Assembly (NCBI RefSeq): GCF_004851605.1
Contig: NZ_CP031093.1
Location: 2,790,692-2,854,691 of the forward strand
DNA length: 64,000 nt
Reading direction: 5' to 3'
From: Hydrocarboniclastica marina
Lineage (GTDB): Bacteria > Pseudomonadota > Gammaproteobacteria > Pseudomonadales > Oleiphilaceae
In this document: one piece after another, positions 46,414-55,912 of the stretch
Numbering within the stretch: the first letter of the stretch is position 1
Layout of the letters: each line of letters starts with the position of its first letter
The notes under the pieces: model-generated
Databases searched by the model: none
Told to the model about the DNA's origin: nothing
The model's input: only the letters and a program-made list of their open reading frames with translations
Position numbers and translations under genes: made by a program

Positions 46414-48872
46414 GTGCCCCTCTTCGGCTCCGCGGCAATGGGGTCTTCTGGCCAGGGGTGCTTCGGGTAACGCCCGCGCTGCTCTTTTCGAACCTCGTGG
46501 TAACCAACTCGCCAGAAACTTGCGAGGTCAGAGGTTATGGCCAGGGGGCGTTTTGCCGGCGACAACAGGTGAACCGTGATCGGTATCCGGCCGCTCGCCA
46601 CATGCGGGGTTTCTTGCCAACCAAACAGGGCCTGCAGTTTAACCGCAAGCACGGGACCGTTTTCGGCCATATAATCCAGCCTTACGGACTCACCCGTGGG
46701 AATGGTCAAGCGCGAGGGCATTTCAGTACTGAGCAACTGTTGCCGGGAATACTCCAACTGGGATTCCAGCGCAGTAAGCAGGCTCACTTGCTGCAATCCT
46801 CGCCAGTCGCTCACACCCGCCAGAAAAGGACCCAGCCAGATCTCAAGGCGCTGTAACAGAGCCTGATCACTGACGTCGGGCCAGCGCTCAGGTTCCAGCG
46901 CATGCATGTGTCGCACGCGGGCGCACCACTGGTGTGCCATGTCGGTCCACGGCAAACTCTGGAGCCCCCTCTCCCGAACAGCGGCGATGAGTGCCCGCTC
47001 AACCTGCTCGGGCTTCGGTCCAGCCAGGGGTGTCCGTTCCAGCACATGGGCACCCAGCCGCTTTACTCGAGCAGCAGTGACCGTTCCGCGGGCCTCGTCC
47101 CACTGGCTCTCATCCGTGACGGTGAGCTGATGTGCCAGATCGGCTTCCAGATCAGTCCGGTCAAGCTCAGCGGCAAGGTAGATCAGGGACTCGCGGGCGC
47201 GTCCGTCAAGATCTGCGGCAACCAGCCACTCATGCTGGCCCAAGCCATCTTCCTCGCGCAGCGTGGCGCCCCGGCCGTTGCTGAGCAGATAACGATGATG
47301 GCTGCCCCGGCGACGCCGGGCGATACGGTCCGGATATGCCTGGGCCAGCAGGCGACCTAGTGGCGCCGTTTGGTCCAGATCTTTCGCGGCAAGGGAGGGC
47401 AGCAGCTTCTGGCTGTCCCGGTGCAGGCCCTGCAAGCGGAACCTGTCGAGGCCGGGAGCCTGGTACTCTCCGGCAAGTGCCTGCAAACGGTAACTGATAT
47501 TGGCCCCCGCCCGGGGGCCGAGTAGGTCGCGATCACCCAGTAGCGCCGCGAGCCGCGCTGCAGTCACCGGGTAGCCCATCTCGCGCCCCCGTATCACCAT
47601 GTGAGCCAGACGCGGATGGATCCCAAGTTCGCGGGCCGCCCGACCATGATCAGTAATGGCTCCCTTCTGATCCAGCAGTCCCAGCCATTGGAGCGTCTTC
47701 ACCGCTTGCGTCCAGTTTGCGGGCGGAGGCGGGTCGAGCCACATCAGGTCGCCCGGGTCGCGCGCCCCCCATTGCGCCAGCTCCAGCGCCACCGGCGCAA
47801 GGTCGGCCTCAAGGATCTGCGGCGCAGTGAACGGCGCCAGCCCCTGCTGCTCCGACTCACTCCACAAGCGATAGCACACGCCGGGCTCGGTGCGGCCTGC
47901 CCGCCCTTTACGTTGGTCAGCAGCAGCTTTTGATACACGCCCGGTGGTTAACCGCTGCATGCCACTGTTAGGGTCGAACAATGCCCGCCGGGCCAGGCCC
48001 GAATCAATCACAACCCGCACGCCTTCGATGGTCAGGCTGGTTTCAGCGATGGCGGTAGCTAGCACAACCTTGCGTTCGCCGGGCGCTGCGGGCCGGATCG
48101 CTCGGTCCTGGTCGTCGCCTTTCAGGGTTCCGTATAGCGGTGCCAGACAGGTGCCCGGTGCCAGGCCAGGACGCAGCATTCGCTCAACCCGCCGAATCTC
48201 CCCCGCACCGGGCAAAAACACAAGCACGGAGCCCGGCTCCTGGCTCAACACCTCGCGGATCGCCGCGACAACGTGCTCCAGCTTGTGGCCAACGCCGGAA
48301 TTGACTGGTGCGGGACGGTAACGGACCTCCACCGGGTAGGCCCGCCCCTCGCTCGTTAAAACCGGAGCACAGAGCAGCTCGGCCAGAGGGGCGGTGTCCA
48401 GGGTGGCTGACATGACCAGGATGCGCAGGTCTTCACGTAATACCTGCTGGGATTCACGCACCAGCGCCAGGCCCAAATCTGCCTGTAGCGAACGCTCATG
48501 GAATTCGTCGAACACTACAGCCGCATAGGCGTCCAGCGCGGGTTCCTGTTGGATCAGCCGGGTCAGAACGCCCTCCGTCACCACTTCGAGCCGCGTCTCG
48601 CGGGATACCTTTGTGTCCAGGCGGGTGCGATACCCGACCGTCTGACCAGGTCGCTCGCCGAGTTGCCTGGCCATGTAGGCAGCAGCGGCACGGGCCGCAA
48701 TGCGGCGCGGTTCAAGCATCAGGATGCGCTGTTTTCCGGCCCAACGGCTTCGCAGCAAAGCGAGGGGAACGCCAGTCGTCTTGCCGGCGCCCGGCGGCGC
48801 TTGCAGGAGCACGGTGGTGCTGCTTTCGAGGGTGGCAAGCAGTTCTGGAAGCAGGTCATCAATGGGCAGCAT
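46395..48872 (-). CDS. hrpB: ATP-dependent RNA helicase HrpB
   Basis: 825 residues, the normal HrpB length. Walker A PPGAGKTTGVP near 26-36, DEFHER near 121, SATLD, QRKGRAGR in the second RecA domain; then the HA2/OB-like and HrpB_C regions. DEAH-type RNA helicase linked to mRNA processing or adhesion in some bacteria. ATG 48872 begins MLPIDDLLPELL, as in relatives; the frame upstream to 49013 is not needed. Confidence 0.92.
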   Translation of the reverse strand: MLPIDDLLPELLATLESSTTVLLQAPPGAGKTTGVPLALLRSRWAGKQRILMLEPRRIAARAAAAYMARQLGERPGQTVGYRTRLDTKVSRETRLEVVTEGVLTRLIQQEPALDAYAAVVFDEFHERSLQADLGLALVRESQQVLREDLRILVMSATLDTAPLAELLCAPVLTSEGRAYPVEVRYRPAPVNSGVGHKLEHVVAAIREVLSQEPGSVLVFLPGAGEIRRVERMLRPGLAPGTCLAPLYGTLKGDDQDRAIRPAAPGERKVVLATAIAETSLTIEGVRVVIDSGLARRALFDPNSGMQRLTTGRVSKAAADQRKGRAGRTEPGVCYRLWSESEQQGLAPFTAPQILEADLAPVALELAQWGARDPGDLMWLDPPPPANWTQAVKTLQWLGLLDQKGAITDHGRAARELGIHPRLAHMVIRGREMGYPVTAARLAALLGDRDLLGPRAGANISYRLQALAGEYQAPGLDRFRLQGLHRDSQKLLPSLAAKDLDQTAPLGRLLAQAYPDRIARRRRGSHHRYLLSNGRGATLREEDGLGQHEWLVAADLDGRARESLIYLAAELDRTDLEADLAHQLTVTDESQWDEARGTVTAARVKRLGAHVLERTPLAGPKPEQVERALIAAVRERGLQSLPWTDMAHQWCARVRHMHALEPERWPDVSDQALLQRLEIWLGPFLAGVSDWRGLQQVSLLTALESQLEYSRQQLLSTEMPSRLTIPTGESVRLDYMAENGPVLAVKLQALFGWQETPHVASGRIPITVHLLSPAKRPLAITSDLASFWRVGYHEVRKEQRGRYPKHPWPEDPIAAEPKRGTKKMGW

Positions 48873-48990
48873 GGGCGCGATTATGCCCGAATCCGCTGCA
48901 TCAGTATGCTGCATTGATGATGTCGGGTCGTCGATTGAGCTGGCCCTGGCCTTTGCGCGCAGAGAAGGGCTAGCCCTCTCTGCCGGGCTT

Positions 48991-49305
48991 TTACCTGTCA
49001 GGCGGCGTAACAACCCACTCCGGATCCTCGAATTCGCCGATCACCCGGATGTCGCAGAACGGCGCCGCGCTGCGAATGATCTCCGCAACCCTGGGGTCGT
49101 GTTTGCCCTCCATGGCGTCGCGTTCGGCCTTGCTTTCCCAACTGGCGATTGCGACAAGGACGTTGGGGTCGCCGATCTTCCGGTGCAGCTCCGTTCCGCG
49201 CGCGCCCGGTGCGCTTTGGATAATTTCGCTGGCCCGAACCCAGGCATCTGCATAGTCTTCCGCCGTATGGCCATCCTTGATGTGGACTTCAAACAGGAAT
49301 TTCAT
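48991..49305 (-). CDS. Antibiotic biosynthesis monooxygenase (ABM)-like domain protein
   Basis: 104 residues of ferredoxin-like fold type: MKFLFEVHIKDG, SEIIQSAPGARGTELHRK, VLVAIASWESKAERDAME. The pattern resembles ABM/DUF4286-like small proteins. GAGGG lies 5 nt before the ATG. It lies 118 nt upstream of hrpB and may be cotranscribed. Specific function is unknown. Confidence 0.7.
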   Translation of the reverse strand: MKFLFEVHIKDGHTAEDYADAWVRASEIIQSAPGARGTELHRKIGDPNVLVAIASWESKAERDAMEGKHDPRVAEIIRSAAPFCDIRVIGEFEDPEWVVTPPDR

Positions 49306-49320
49306 GGTGCCCTCGGTTTT

Positions 49321-49362
49321 GCATCAGTTATGCATCAGTTATGCATCAGTTATGCATCAGTT
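49321..49362. repeat. 11-bp tandem repeat upstream of the ABM gene
   Basis: GCATCAGTTAT is repeated 3.8 times without mismatch, about 16 nt before the ABM start on the minus strand. On that strand the unit reads ATAACTGATGC. Confidence 0.95.
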
Positions 49363-49433
49363 TTATAGATAAGGTACACGGCCTGTGCAGAAGTGCTCTC
49401 CGTTTAACCAAGGCCAGTTTTGCCCAAGCGGTC

Positions 49434-50948
49434 TCAGGTTCCGCAGAAGGTATTGGCAACCACCTGTTCTGGTCGCGGTGGTGATGCCAGCCGCGCATCG
49501 GCGGCGTCGTAGCGGTAGGGCTGGCCCAACCTGTCCACCAGCCGGTGAAATGGCTCGAGATCGCCCGAGTCAACGGCAGCACGGATGACTTCCTCTACCA
49601 GGTGGTTGCGGGGGATAAACGCAGGATTAATTTCCAGCATACCCCGGCTGACCTCAACCGGATCGCGCCCGTCCCGCTCGAGGCGTTCCCGCCATTGCTC
49701 AAGCCAGGACTCAAAGCTTTCCGGTAACTGATAGAGCGAAGCAACGCTATCAGAAGCGCCACCTTCGCCCGCAGTCTCTGGCTCGGCCGGATGGGTTGCC
49801 GCGACCTCGGCCAGGCGGCGAAAAGTCAACGTGTAGTCAGCTTCAGAGTCCGCCATCAGCGTCAATAAGGTGGAAGCCAGCTTTTCACTTTCGGCATCGT
49901 GCTGATTCAGGCCCAGTTTTCTGCGCATCAGCTCACCGTACGCCGCCTCGTAGCTGCGGACAAAACCATCGAGTGCCTGTTGCGCGGCTTTAACAGCGGC
50001 GTCCTGGTCCTCATCCAGCAATGGCAGCAGCACCCGTGCCAGCCAGGCGAGGTTCCACTGGGCAATACCGGGCTGGTTTGCAAAGGCATAGCGCCCGTTG
50101 ACATCGATCGAGCTAAAGACCGTATCGGGCTGGTAATTATCGATAAAAGCGCAGGGACCATAATCAATGGTTTCGCCAGACACCAGCATGTTGTCCGTGT
50201 TCATGACGCCATGGATGAAACCCAGTTGCTGCCACTGGGCGATGAGCTTGGCCTGCCGGTCAAAAACCGCTTCCAGCAACGCAACATAGGGCCGAGCGGC
50301 CCCGGCCGTTGCAGGATAATGCCGCTGAATCACATGGTCGGCCAGCGTACGAATGGCTTCAAGATCGCCCTGGCCCGCGAAATACTGGAACGTACCAATA
50401 CGGATATGACTGCTTGCGACCCGCGTGAGTATGCCACCCTGCAGTGGCCGTTCACGCATCACCGACTCACCGGTCGTCACAGCGGCCAGACTACGGGAGG
50501 TGGGCACGCCCAGTTGCGCCATGGCCTCGCTAACGATGTATTCGCGCAGTACCGGACCCAGGGGTGAGCGTCCATCTCCGCCACGGGCGTAGGGCGTACG
50601 TCCGGCACCTTTAAGCTGGATATCATAGCGGCGCCCTTTCGCATCAAGGACTTCCCCCAGAAGGACCGCACGGCCGTCCCCCAGTCTCGGATTCCAGCCG
50701 CCAAACTGGTGGCCGGCATAAACCGTAGCGATAGGGTCGGAACCCGCGGCGAGGCGATTGCCCGCCAGCACCTGAAGCCCGTCCTCAGATTCGAGCCAGG
50801 CGACCGAAATCCCAAGCTGCTCGGCCAGGCCCCGATTGATCCGGATCAGTGCAGGCGCTTTCACCGGCGTTGGCACTTGAGCGGAGAAAAACCGGTCCGG
50901 CAAACGACGGTAGCTGTTGTCGAATTTTGGGCCGTTTGCTTGTGTCAT
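49434..50948 (-). CDS. selO: Protein adenylyltransferase SelO
   Basis: 504 residues of the YdiU/SelO pseudokinase family. YAGHQFGGWNPRLGDGRAVLLGE, LKGAGRTPYARGGDGRS and FIHGVMNTDNM are the family's main motifs; the last two belong to the inverted nucleotide pocket. It ends in FCGT, with the conserved Cys near the terminus (Sec in some eukaryotes). It transfers AMP to proteins in redox stress. The ATG follows GGAGT at about 8 nt. Confidence 0.95.
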   Translation of the reverse strand: MTQANGPKFDNSYRRLPDRFFSAQVPTPVKAPALIRINRGLAEQLGISVAWLESEDGLQVLAGNRLAAGSDPIATVYAGHQFGGWNPRLGDGRAVLLGEVLDAKGRRYDIQLKGAGRTPYARGGDGRSPLGPVLREYIVSEAMAQLGVPTSRSLAAVTTGESVMRERPLQGGILTRVASSHIRIGTFQYFAGQGDLEAIRTLADHVIQRHYPATAGAARPYVALLEAVFDRQAKLIAQWQQLGFIHGVMNTDNMLVSGETIDYGPCAFIDNYQPDTVFSSIDVNGRYAFANQPGIAQWNLAWLARVLLPLLDEDQDAAVKAAQQALDGFVRSYEAAYGELMRRKLGLNQHDAESEKLASTLLTLMADSEADYTLTFRRLAEVAATHPAEPETAGEGGASDSVASLYQLPESFESWLEQWRERLERDGRDPVEVSRGMLEINPAFIPRNHLVEEVIRAAVDSGDLEPFHRLVDRLGQPYRYDAADARLASPPRPEQVVANTFCGT

Positions 50949-51472
50949 GAATACTCCGGTATCGGTTAGGAAGCTGTCCGGTAAATAACCTCTCCAATAC
51001 GAGACGCTCAGTCAACAGAAAAGACGTCGATGCGTGACACTCTGCTTCGGCGGTCAACCATTCGCTTAATCATCATATACGAACATATGTAAAGAGACCG
51101 GAATTCGGCGCGAACAGCGCCTTTTGCAACGGACGTTCAATTCATAATAAAAACCCATCGCCAGCCCAGCATTTCCGATAATTAATTTAATAGAAAGCGA
51201 ATCAGTTAGCACATATGTTAAAAATCCGAAACATAACCGTATATGTTTCCAAGCCTCGGATGAAACTCAGTTTTTCAGAACAACCACAGTCACTATCAGT
51301 GCCGGTGCATGGTCTTGAGTTAGACTAGTCCGGGCTTTGCCTTTATGGTTGTTATTGATGAGTCGAGTTAGCTGATAGATGAATCAAACCAATGGATTTA
51401 TATTGGCAATAAGTAGTTCACGCAAAACGCGCTCAAACGGCGCTTACGAATGAACACGCTAATAAAAACATC
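50949..51472. other. AT-rich intergenic region before the glycan locus
   Basis: 524 nt, clearly lower in GC than its flanks. The octamer ACATATGT occurs at 51083-51090 and 51211-51218, and a related TATATGTT at about 51241-51247. No coding sequence. Probably the promoter region of the glycosyltransferase cluster, possibly with a DNA-binding protein site. Confidence 0.5.
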
Positions 51473-52747
51473 ATGGGGAAGATGGTGGCACATTCTCAAC
51501 AGAGCGTTGCCGCGGCGAAGCGCAACCAGCTCAGGTCCGCAGCCGGCCGGTCGTGGGACGCGACTACCGGGAAAATCAGATCCGCCCTTGGTCGCGTAGC
51601 ATCCGCTGCTGTCGCCCGCGAGGTGAACCCAGCCTGGTTCGGCTACCGGCGAATCCTTCACGAGACGGTGCCCGACTACTTTAAGCGTCGGGGCGAAAAT
51701 GCCCAGGCAGGTAGTTTCACAACGGTACACCGGGAAAACGTAGCCCGGCATCCCCTACCCCGCAATTTCAGCTCACGGGATGAACTGCCGGATGACCAGG
51801 GCTGGTGGGGTTACTCTTTCTGGGACGTTCCGCAACGCAGGAGCAGTGAGACGTTTATTGCCACCTTGCCGGATTGCCTGATCACCTGGTACCGGGACCC
51901 GAGTAAGGCCGACGACTTCTATCCCGCCATTTTGAACCAGGATCGCCGCGCTTTGATGATGCGCGAGGTACGCTTCCGCCCATTACATGCCGAGACCCTG
52001 CGGAGCGCACCCAGACCCGTGCGTCTGAAACGCGCCACCTGGTTTATTGAGCGGGTCTACCACAACCACTCCCATTGGCTCACGGCCCACCTGCCCAAAC
52101 TGCTCCTACTGCGCGAACGCGGCATGCTGGGCCAGGTGCTGCTGCCGCCCGACCGCAGTCCAGCCATCGACGGGTCGTTGCGTATGCTGGGCCTCGCGCC
52201 GGAAGACTTCCAGACCTACGACAGCTCCCGCCCGCTTGCCGTCGATGAGCTGACGATTGTCGGAACCGATCGCTTTCGTCCCGAGCTGCTGCGCCTGATC
52301 CCGGAAGCCTACGGCGTTAACGAAGCAGCACAGCCTCACCGAAAGGTTTTCATCAGTCGCCTTAAAGCAGCGCGGCGGCGCCTCGTCAACGAAAACGAAG
52401 TCTGGCCCCTGCTGGAGCCGCTTGGGTTCGAACGTGTGTTCATGGAGGAGTTGTCGTTCGAAGCGCAGGTCCAGCTCATGCGGGAAACTGCGGTACTGGT
52501 GGCTCCCCACGGTGCGGGCCTGACCAATATGGTGTTCTGTCCAGAAGGTGCCCGAATCGTCGAGATTGCAGACCTCGGCTTTCCCAACCCCAACTTCTAT
52601 GCGGTGGCTTCAGCGATGGGGCACAACTACTGGCTGGTTCAGGCTGAGTCAGAAGGTGACGTCCATCCCCTGGAGAAAGACCTGCGGGTCGACCCGGCGG
52701 CGGTCGCAGAGATACTGCCTCAACTTACAGGGTCCCAGAAGGCATGA
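51473..52747 (+). CDS. Glycosyltransferase family 61-like protein (DUF563)
   Basis: 424 residues. VFISRLKAARRRLVNENEVW followed by VAPHGAGLTNMVFCPEGARIVEI is the GT61/DUF563 C-terminal core. The N-terminal 100 residues are less conserved. Start 51473 (or 51482) lacks a clear ribosome site. It leads four codirectional glycan genes. Donor and acceptor sugars are unknown; bacterial members transfer pentoses or similar in capsule and LPS assembly. Confidence 0.8.
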   Translation: MGKMVAHSQQSVAAAKRNQLRSAAGRSWDATTGKIRSALGRVASAAVAREVNPAWFGYRRILHETVPDYFKRRGENAQAGSFTTVHRENVARHPLPRNFSSRDELPDDQGWWGYSFWDVPQRRSSETFIATLPDCLITWYRDPSKADDFYPAILNQDRRALMMREVRFRPLHAETLRSAPRPVRLKRATWFIERVYHNHSHWLTAHLPKLLLLRERGMLGQVLLPPDRSPAIDGSLRMLGLAPEDFQTYDSSRPLAVDELTIVGTDRFRPELLRLIPEAYGVNEAAQPHRKVFISRLKAARRRLVNENEVWPLLEPLGFERVFMEELSFEAQVQLMRETAVLVAPHGAGLTNMVFCPEGARIVEIADLGFPNPNFYAVASAMGHNYWLVQAESEGDVHPLEKDLRVDPAAVAEILPQLTGSQKA

Positions 52748-52796
52748 GCAGGACGTCTCCTGGGACCATTCACTTAACTGTTGCGATGAGTTGACC

Positions 52797-53741
52797 ATGC
52801 GCGAATTAACACAACAGCCCGGCATCAACCTGCTACGTCAGGCTTACCGCACGCTGCGACGCGTCAAGCAGTGGCCAGCGACCCAACGCAACCCCTACAA
52901 CGTGCTACGGACCTATGGCGGCTATAGCGCAATCGGTGCAGCGCTACGTATTCTGAGAACCCGGCTCTGGCCGAGAGGCACGGTACTCTTTTACCCGGGT
53001 ACGCCCAGCCATTACCAGATCATCTACAAGCTATGCACCCTTTACGGTTACCGGATGCACTCCACACCCGATCGTCCATACGATCTGGTGTTCGCGCACG
53101 AGGGCTCAACGGTTTTCCCGCAAAAGCTGTTCGATGACTTTGGCTCGGCCAAGGTGATTAACCGCAACGCAAAGGACATTTCAAAAAAACAGGTGGAGCA
53201 GGCGTTCGGCGAAGTCTTCGGTTACAGCATTGGTATAGATCCTGCGACACACGAAGGCCTGGCGCTTCGCAAATCCAATGACAACTACACCCACGATGGT
53301 GAGATCGTTAGCTGTCCCTGCGAGCCAGAGGAGGACAGCCGGATCACTTACCAGCGCTACATCGACACGGCAACGGGAGACGGCTTTTTCGCCGAGCTGC
53401 GAGTGTCCGTCTACCAGGACGTGATACCGGTTGTCTGCCCCAAGTTCCGCGCAGATAGCCCCGAACGTTTCAAAGTGGTGGCACGCTCGGAAGTCGCGGA
53501 CCCGGGCGACCACCTTTCCACCGACGAACAGGACAAGATTCTGCAGTTGGCTCGGAAGATGGGCGTCGACTACGGCGAGATGGACGTGATGCGGGACAAC
53601 AATGATGGCCGCATTTACGTTGTGGATGTAAACCGGACGCCAGCGGGGCCGGTATCCGGCCTGACCCCTAAACAGACCCGGGAAGCGCTGGGCCGTATGC
53701 GTCCTGCGTTCGAGCGACTGGTCAGGTCGGCCACAAAATGA
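52797..53741 (+). CDS. ATP-grasp-like protein of the glycan locus
   Basis: 314 residues. The C-terminal half has a pattern of an ATP-grasp ligase: MGVDYGEMDVMRDNNDGRIYVVDVNRTPAGP supplies acidic and Asn metal ligands (here given as key residues Glu in GEMD, Asp and Asn in VDVNRTP). The N-half contains VLFYPGTPSHYQIIYKLC and a middle YDLVFAHEGSTVFP. ATP-grasp enzymes join carboxylates to amines or thiols, so an amino-acid or peptide modification of a surface glycan is possible. The open frame extends upstream inside the GT61 gene; ATG 52797 is the first sensible start. Confidence 0.65.
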   Translation: MRELTQQPGINLLRQAYRTLRRVKQWPATQRNPYNVLRTYGGYSAIGAALRILRTRLWPRGTVLFYPGTPSHYQIIYKLCTLYGYRMHSTPDRPYDLVFAHEGSTVFPQKLFDDFGSAKVINRNAKDISKKQVEQAFGEVFGYSIGIDPATHEGLALRKSNDNYTHDGEIVSCPCEPEEDSRITYQRYIDTATGDGFFAELRVSVYQDVIPVVCPKFRADSPERFKVVARSEVADPGDHLSTDEQDKILQLARKMGVDYGEMDVMRDNNDGRIYVVDVNRTPAGPVSGLTPKQTREALGRMRPAFERLVRSATK

Positions 53742-53826
53742 TCGCGGGCGTGCCTCACGAAAACCCTCCAGGGATTGGAGGTGCGGCCCAGGGTAGCGGG
53801 GCGCTGTTTTGAATCGGGGAGAAACC

Positions 53827-55908
53827 ATGGAATCTACGGATCGCAGTATTTCGGTCGTCATACCCTGCCATAACGCCGGCCCGTACCTGGCTCAAACGCT
53901 GGGCTCGCTGCTCGACCAGAGCCGGCGGCCCGACGAGATAATCATTGTCGAAGACAGCTCCACCGATGACAGCCTGGAAATCGCACGTCAGTTTGAGGCT
54001 GCATTTCCGGACCGGATCCGGGTTCACTCAGAGCGCTCCGGTAACGCGCCGCGCACCCGCAATATTGGCGCCGCCCTGGCCGCTGGCGACAGCCTGATGT
54101 TTCTGGATGCCGACGATATTCTCGCGCCAGATACGCTGGAGTCTCTGCTATCAGCAATGGCCGATGTTCCCGATGCGGGCATTGTCACGTGCCCGTGGCG
54201 ACGGCTCGAGCTGAAGGGTAACGCCTGGATCAGCCGACCGGCTTCGTGCGCACCACGTCGCCCTGACCAGGATGCGCTGAGCGCCTGGCTTTGTGGATGG
54301 TATTACCCGCCCTGCTCTGTGCTCTGGTCAAGGGAAGCCTTCTTTGGTCTTGGCGGGTGGGATGAAGAAGCGACTCTGAATCAGGACGGTGACCTTGTTA
54401 TGAGGGCGCTCGCCCAGGACGTACGCCTGCATGAGCACCACACGGGGACAGCCTACTACCGCAGAATGCCCGAAGGCGAGACGTCCCTTAGCGGCAAGCG
54501 TTTCACCTACAGCGGTATTGCCGGGCGCATCCGCGTGCTGACCAAGATTGCGCACCTTCTGCAGGAGCGCAGCAAGCTGGAGCCTTACCGCGAGGCACTC
54601 GGGTTTGCGTTCGATCTTATCGCCGCTGACGCTACCGGCCGTTTTGCCGGCCTGTTCCAGCAGGCCAGGATGCTTAGCCGTCAATACGGCCCACCCTTGC
54701 GAGAGCGTGCGCTTAAAAGAGCTGGTCTCAAGAGCTCTGTTCTTGCGGGAACTCGACCGACGGCAGCGGCGCCCCGAAATCAGGAAGAAGAGATCAGTTT
54801 CGGCATTCAGCAGGGGGCGGCGGTTGTTGCAAAAGCCCCGCCGCAGGCGCGCAAACAGGTCGAAAAAAGGACAGACCACAATACTGTCGATAAGCGTCCT
54901 GCCGACTCACGGTCGGTTAACCTGCAACCGACAGTCAGCGTAGTCATCCCCGTATATAACCGTGCGCATCTGCTCAAAAGGACCCTGGCCGGTGTTCTCG
55001 CACAGACCTTCGACGATTTCGAAGTGCTGGTGGTTGACGATTTCTCGTCCGATAACCCGGCCGATGTCGTGGCCAGTTTTGAAGACAGCCGTATACGCTA
55101 TCTCCGGCAGGCCGAAAACCGCGGTGTAGCGGCTGCGCGCAACCGCGGTCTGCGCGAAGCCCGCGCCCCGTTCATTGCGTTTCTTGACGACGACGACGAG
55201 TGGTTCCCGGAAAAGCTGGCCCGGCAGGTCGAGCTGTTCCGTCAGTCTCCGCCCGACGTAGGCTTAATCTACACCGGCGTTGAGACCGTTCTGGACGATG
55301 GTAGCAGTTGGCTCTACCAGCCCTGCGCCCGGGGCAATCTGTATAACGAGCTGCTTGTCAAAAACATTCTTCACGGCGTTCCCGCGAGCGGCATGATCCG
55401 CCGCAATGTAATCACGTCTGTAGGCTTCTTTGATGAAGACCTGCCCGCCATAGAAGACTACGACTACTGGCTGCGGATCTGCCGGCATTACCGGGTCGAC
55501 TGCATCCGCGACCCCCTGGTGCGATACAACGACCTGCGCGGTGCCGCGGAGGGCGCCGAAGCGGAGGTTCGCCGGTCACTTAATATCAAAGCCAACCTTG
55601 AAGCAAGGGCCCAGTTCTACCAGAAGCACGGTGAAGAAATGCGCAGCGCCGGGCTCGCGCACCTGTTTCTTGTAGACAGTGCGCAACGCCATATGGTGCC
55701 GGAGTGGCATGACATGAACGGGGCGCGTCGACTTGCCGTGGAAGCGTTCCGGCTCTCACCGGCAGCATGGCAGACCCGGAAACTGCTGCTGCAGGTATTC
55801 ATGCCGTGGAAATTACGAAAGACCCTGGGCAAGGGACGCCGATACGTCGCAGGTCTTGCGAAAGCCAGCAAAGGGAAGCGCAAGCTGCACATAAACCAGG
55901 AAGGTTAA
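53827..55908 (+). CDS. Tandem two-domain GT2 glycosyltransferase
   Basis: 693 residues carrying two GT-A family 2 domains. Domain 1 (about 7-250): SVVIPCHNAGPYLAQTLGSLLDQ, DEIIIVEDSSTDDS, LMFLDADD (DxD). A linker around 300-365 is rich in Ala/Arg/Lys. Domain 2 starts near 368: SVVIPVYNRAHLLKRTLAGVL, VLVVDDFSSDN, IAFLDDDDEW. Two catalytic sites could add sugars alternately, as in some polymer synthases. ATG 53827 follows GGGGAG; the TTG at 53809 is less likely. Confidence 0.88.
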   Translation: MESTDRSISVVIPCHNAGPYLAQTLGSLLDQSRRPDEIIIVEDSSTDDSLEIARQFEAAFPDRIRVHSERSGNAPRTRNIGAALAAGDSLMFLDADDILAPDTLESLLSAMADVPDAGIVTCPWRRLELKGNAWISRPASCAPRRPDQDALSAWLCGWYYPPCSVLWSREAFFGLGGWDEEATLNQDGDLVMRALAQDVRLHEHHTGTAYYRRMPEGETSLSGKRFTYSGIAGRIRVLTKIAHLLQERSKLEPYREALGFAFDLIAADATGRFAGLFQQARMLSRQYGPPLRERALKRAGLKSSVLAGTRPTAAAPRNQEEEISFGIQQGAAVVAKAPPQARKQVEKRTDHNTVDKRPADSRSVNLQPTVSVVIPVYNRAHLLKRTLAGVLAQTFDDFEVLVVDDFSSDNPADVVASFEDSRIRYLRQAENRGVAAARNRGLREARAPFIAFLDDDDEWFPEKLARQVELFRQSPPDVGLIYTGVETVLDDGSSWLYQPCARGNLYNELLVKNILHGVPASGMIRRNVITSVGFFDEDLPAIEDYDYWLRICRHYRVDCIRDPLVRYNDLRGAAEGAEAEVRRSLNIKANLEARAQFYQKHGEEMRSAGLAHLFLVDSAQRHMVPEWHDMNGARRLAVEAFRLSPAAWQTRKLLLQVFMPWKLRKTLGKGRRYVAGLAKASKGKRKLHINQEG

Positions 55909-55912
55909 CATC

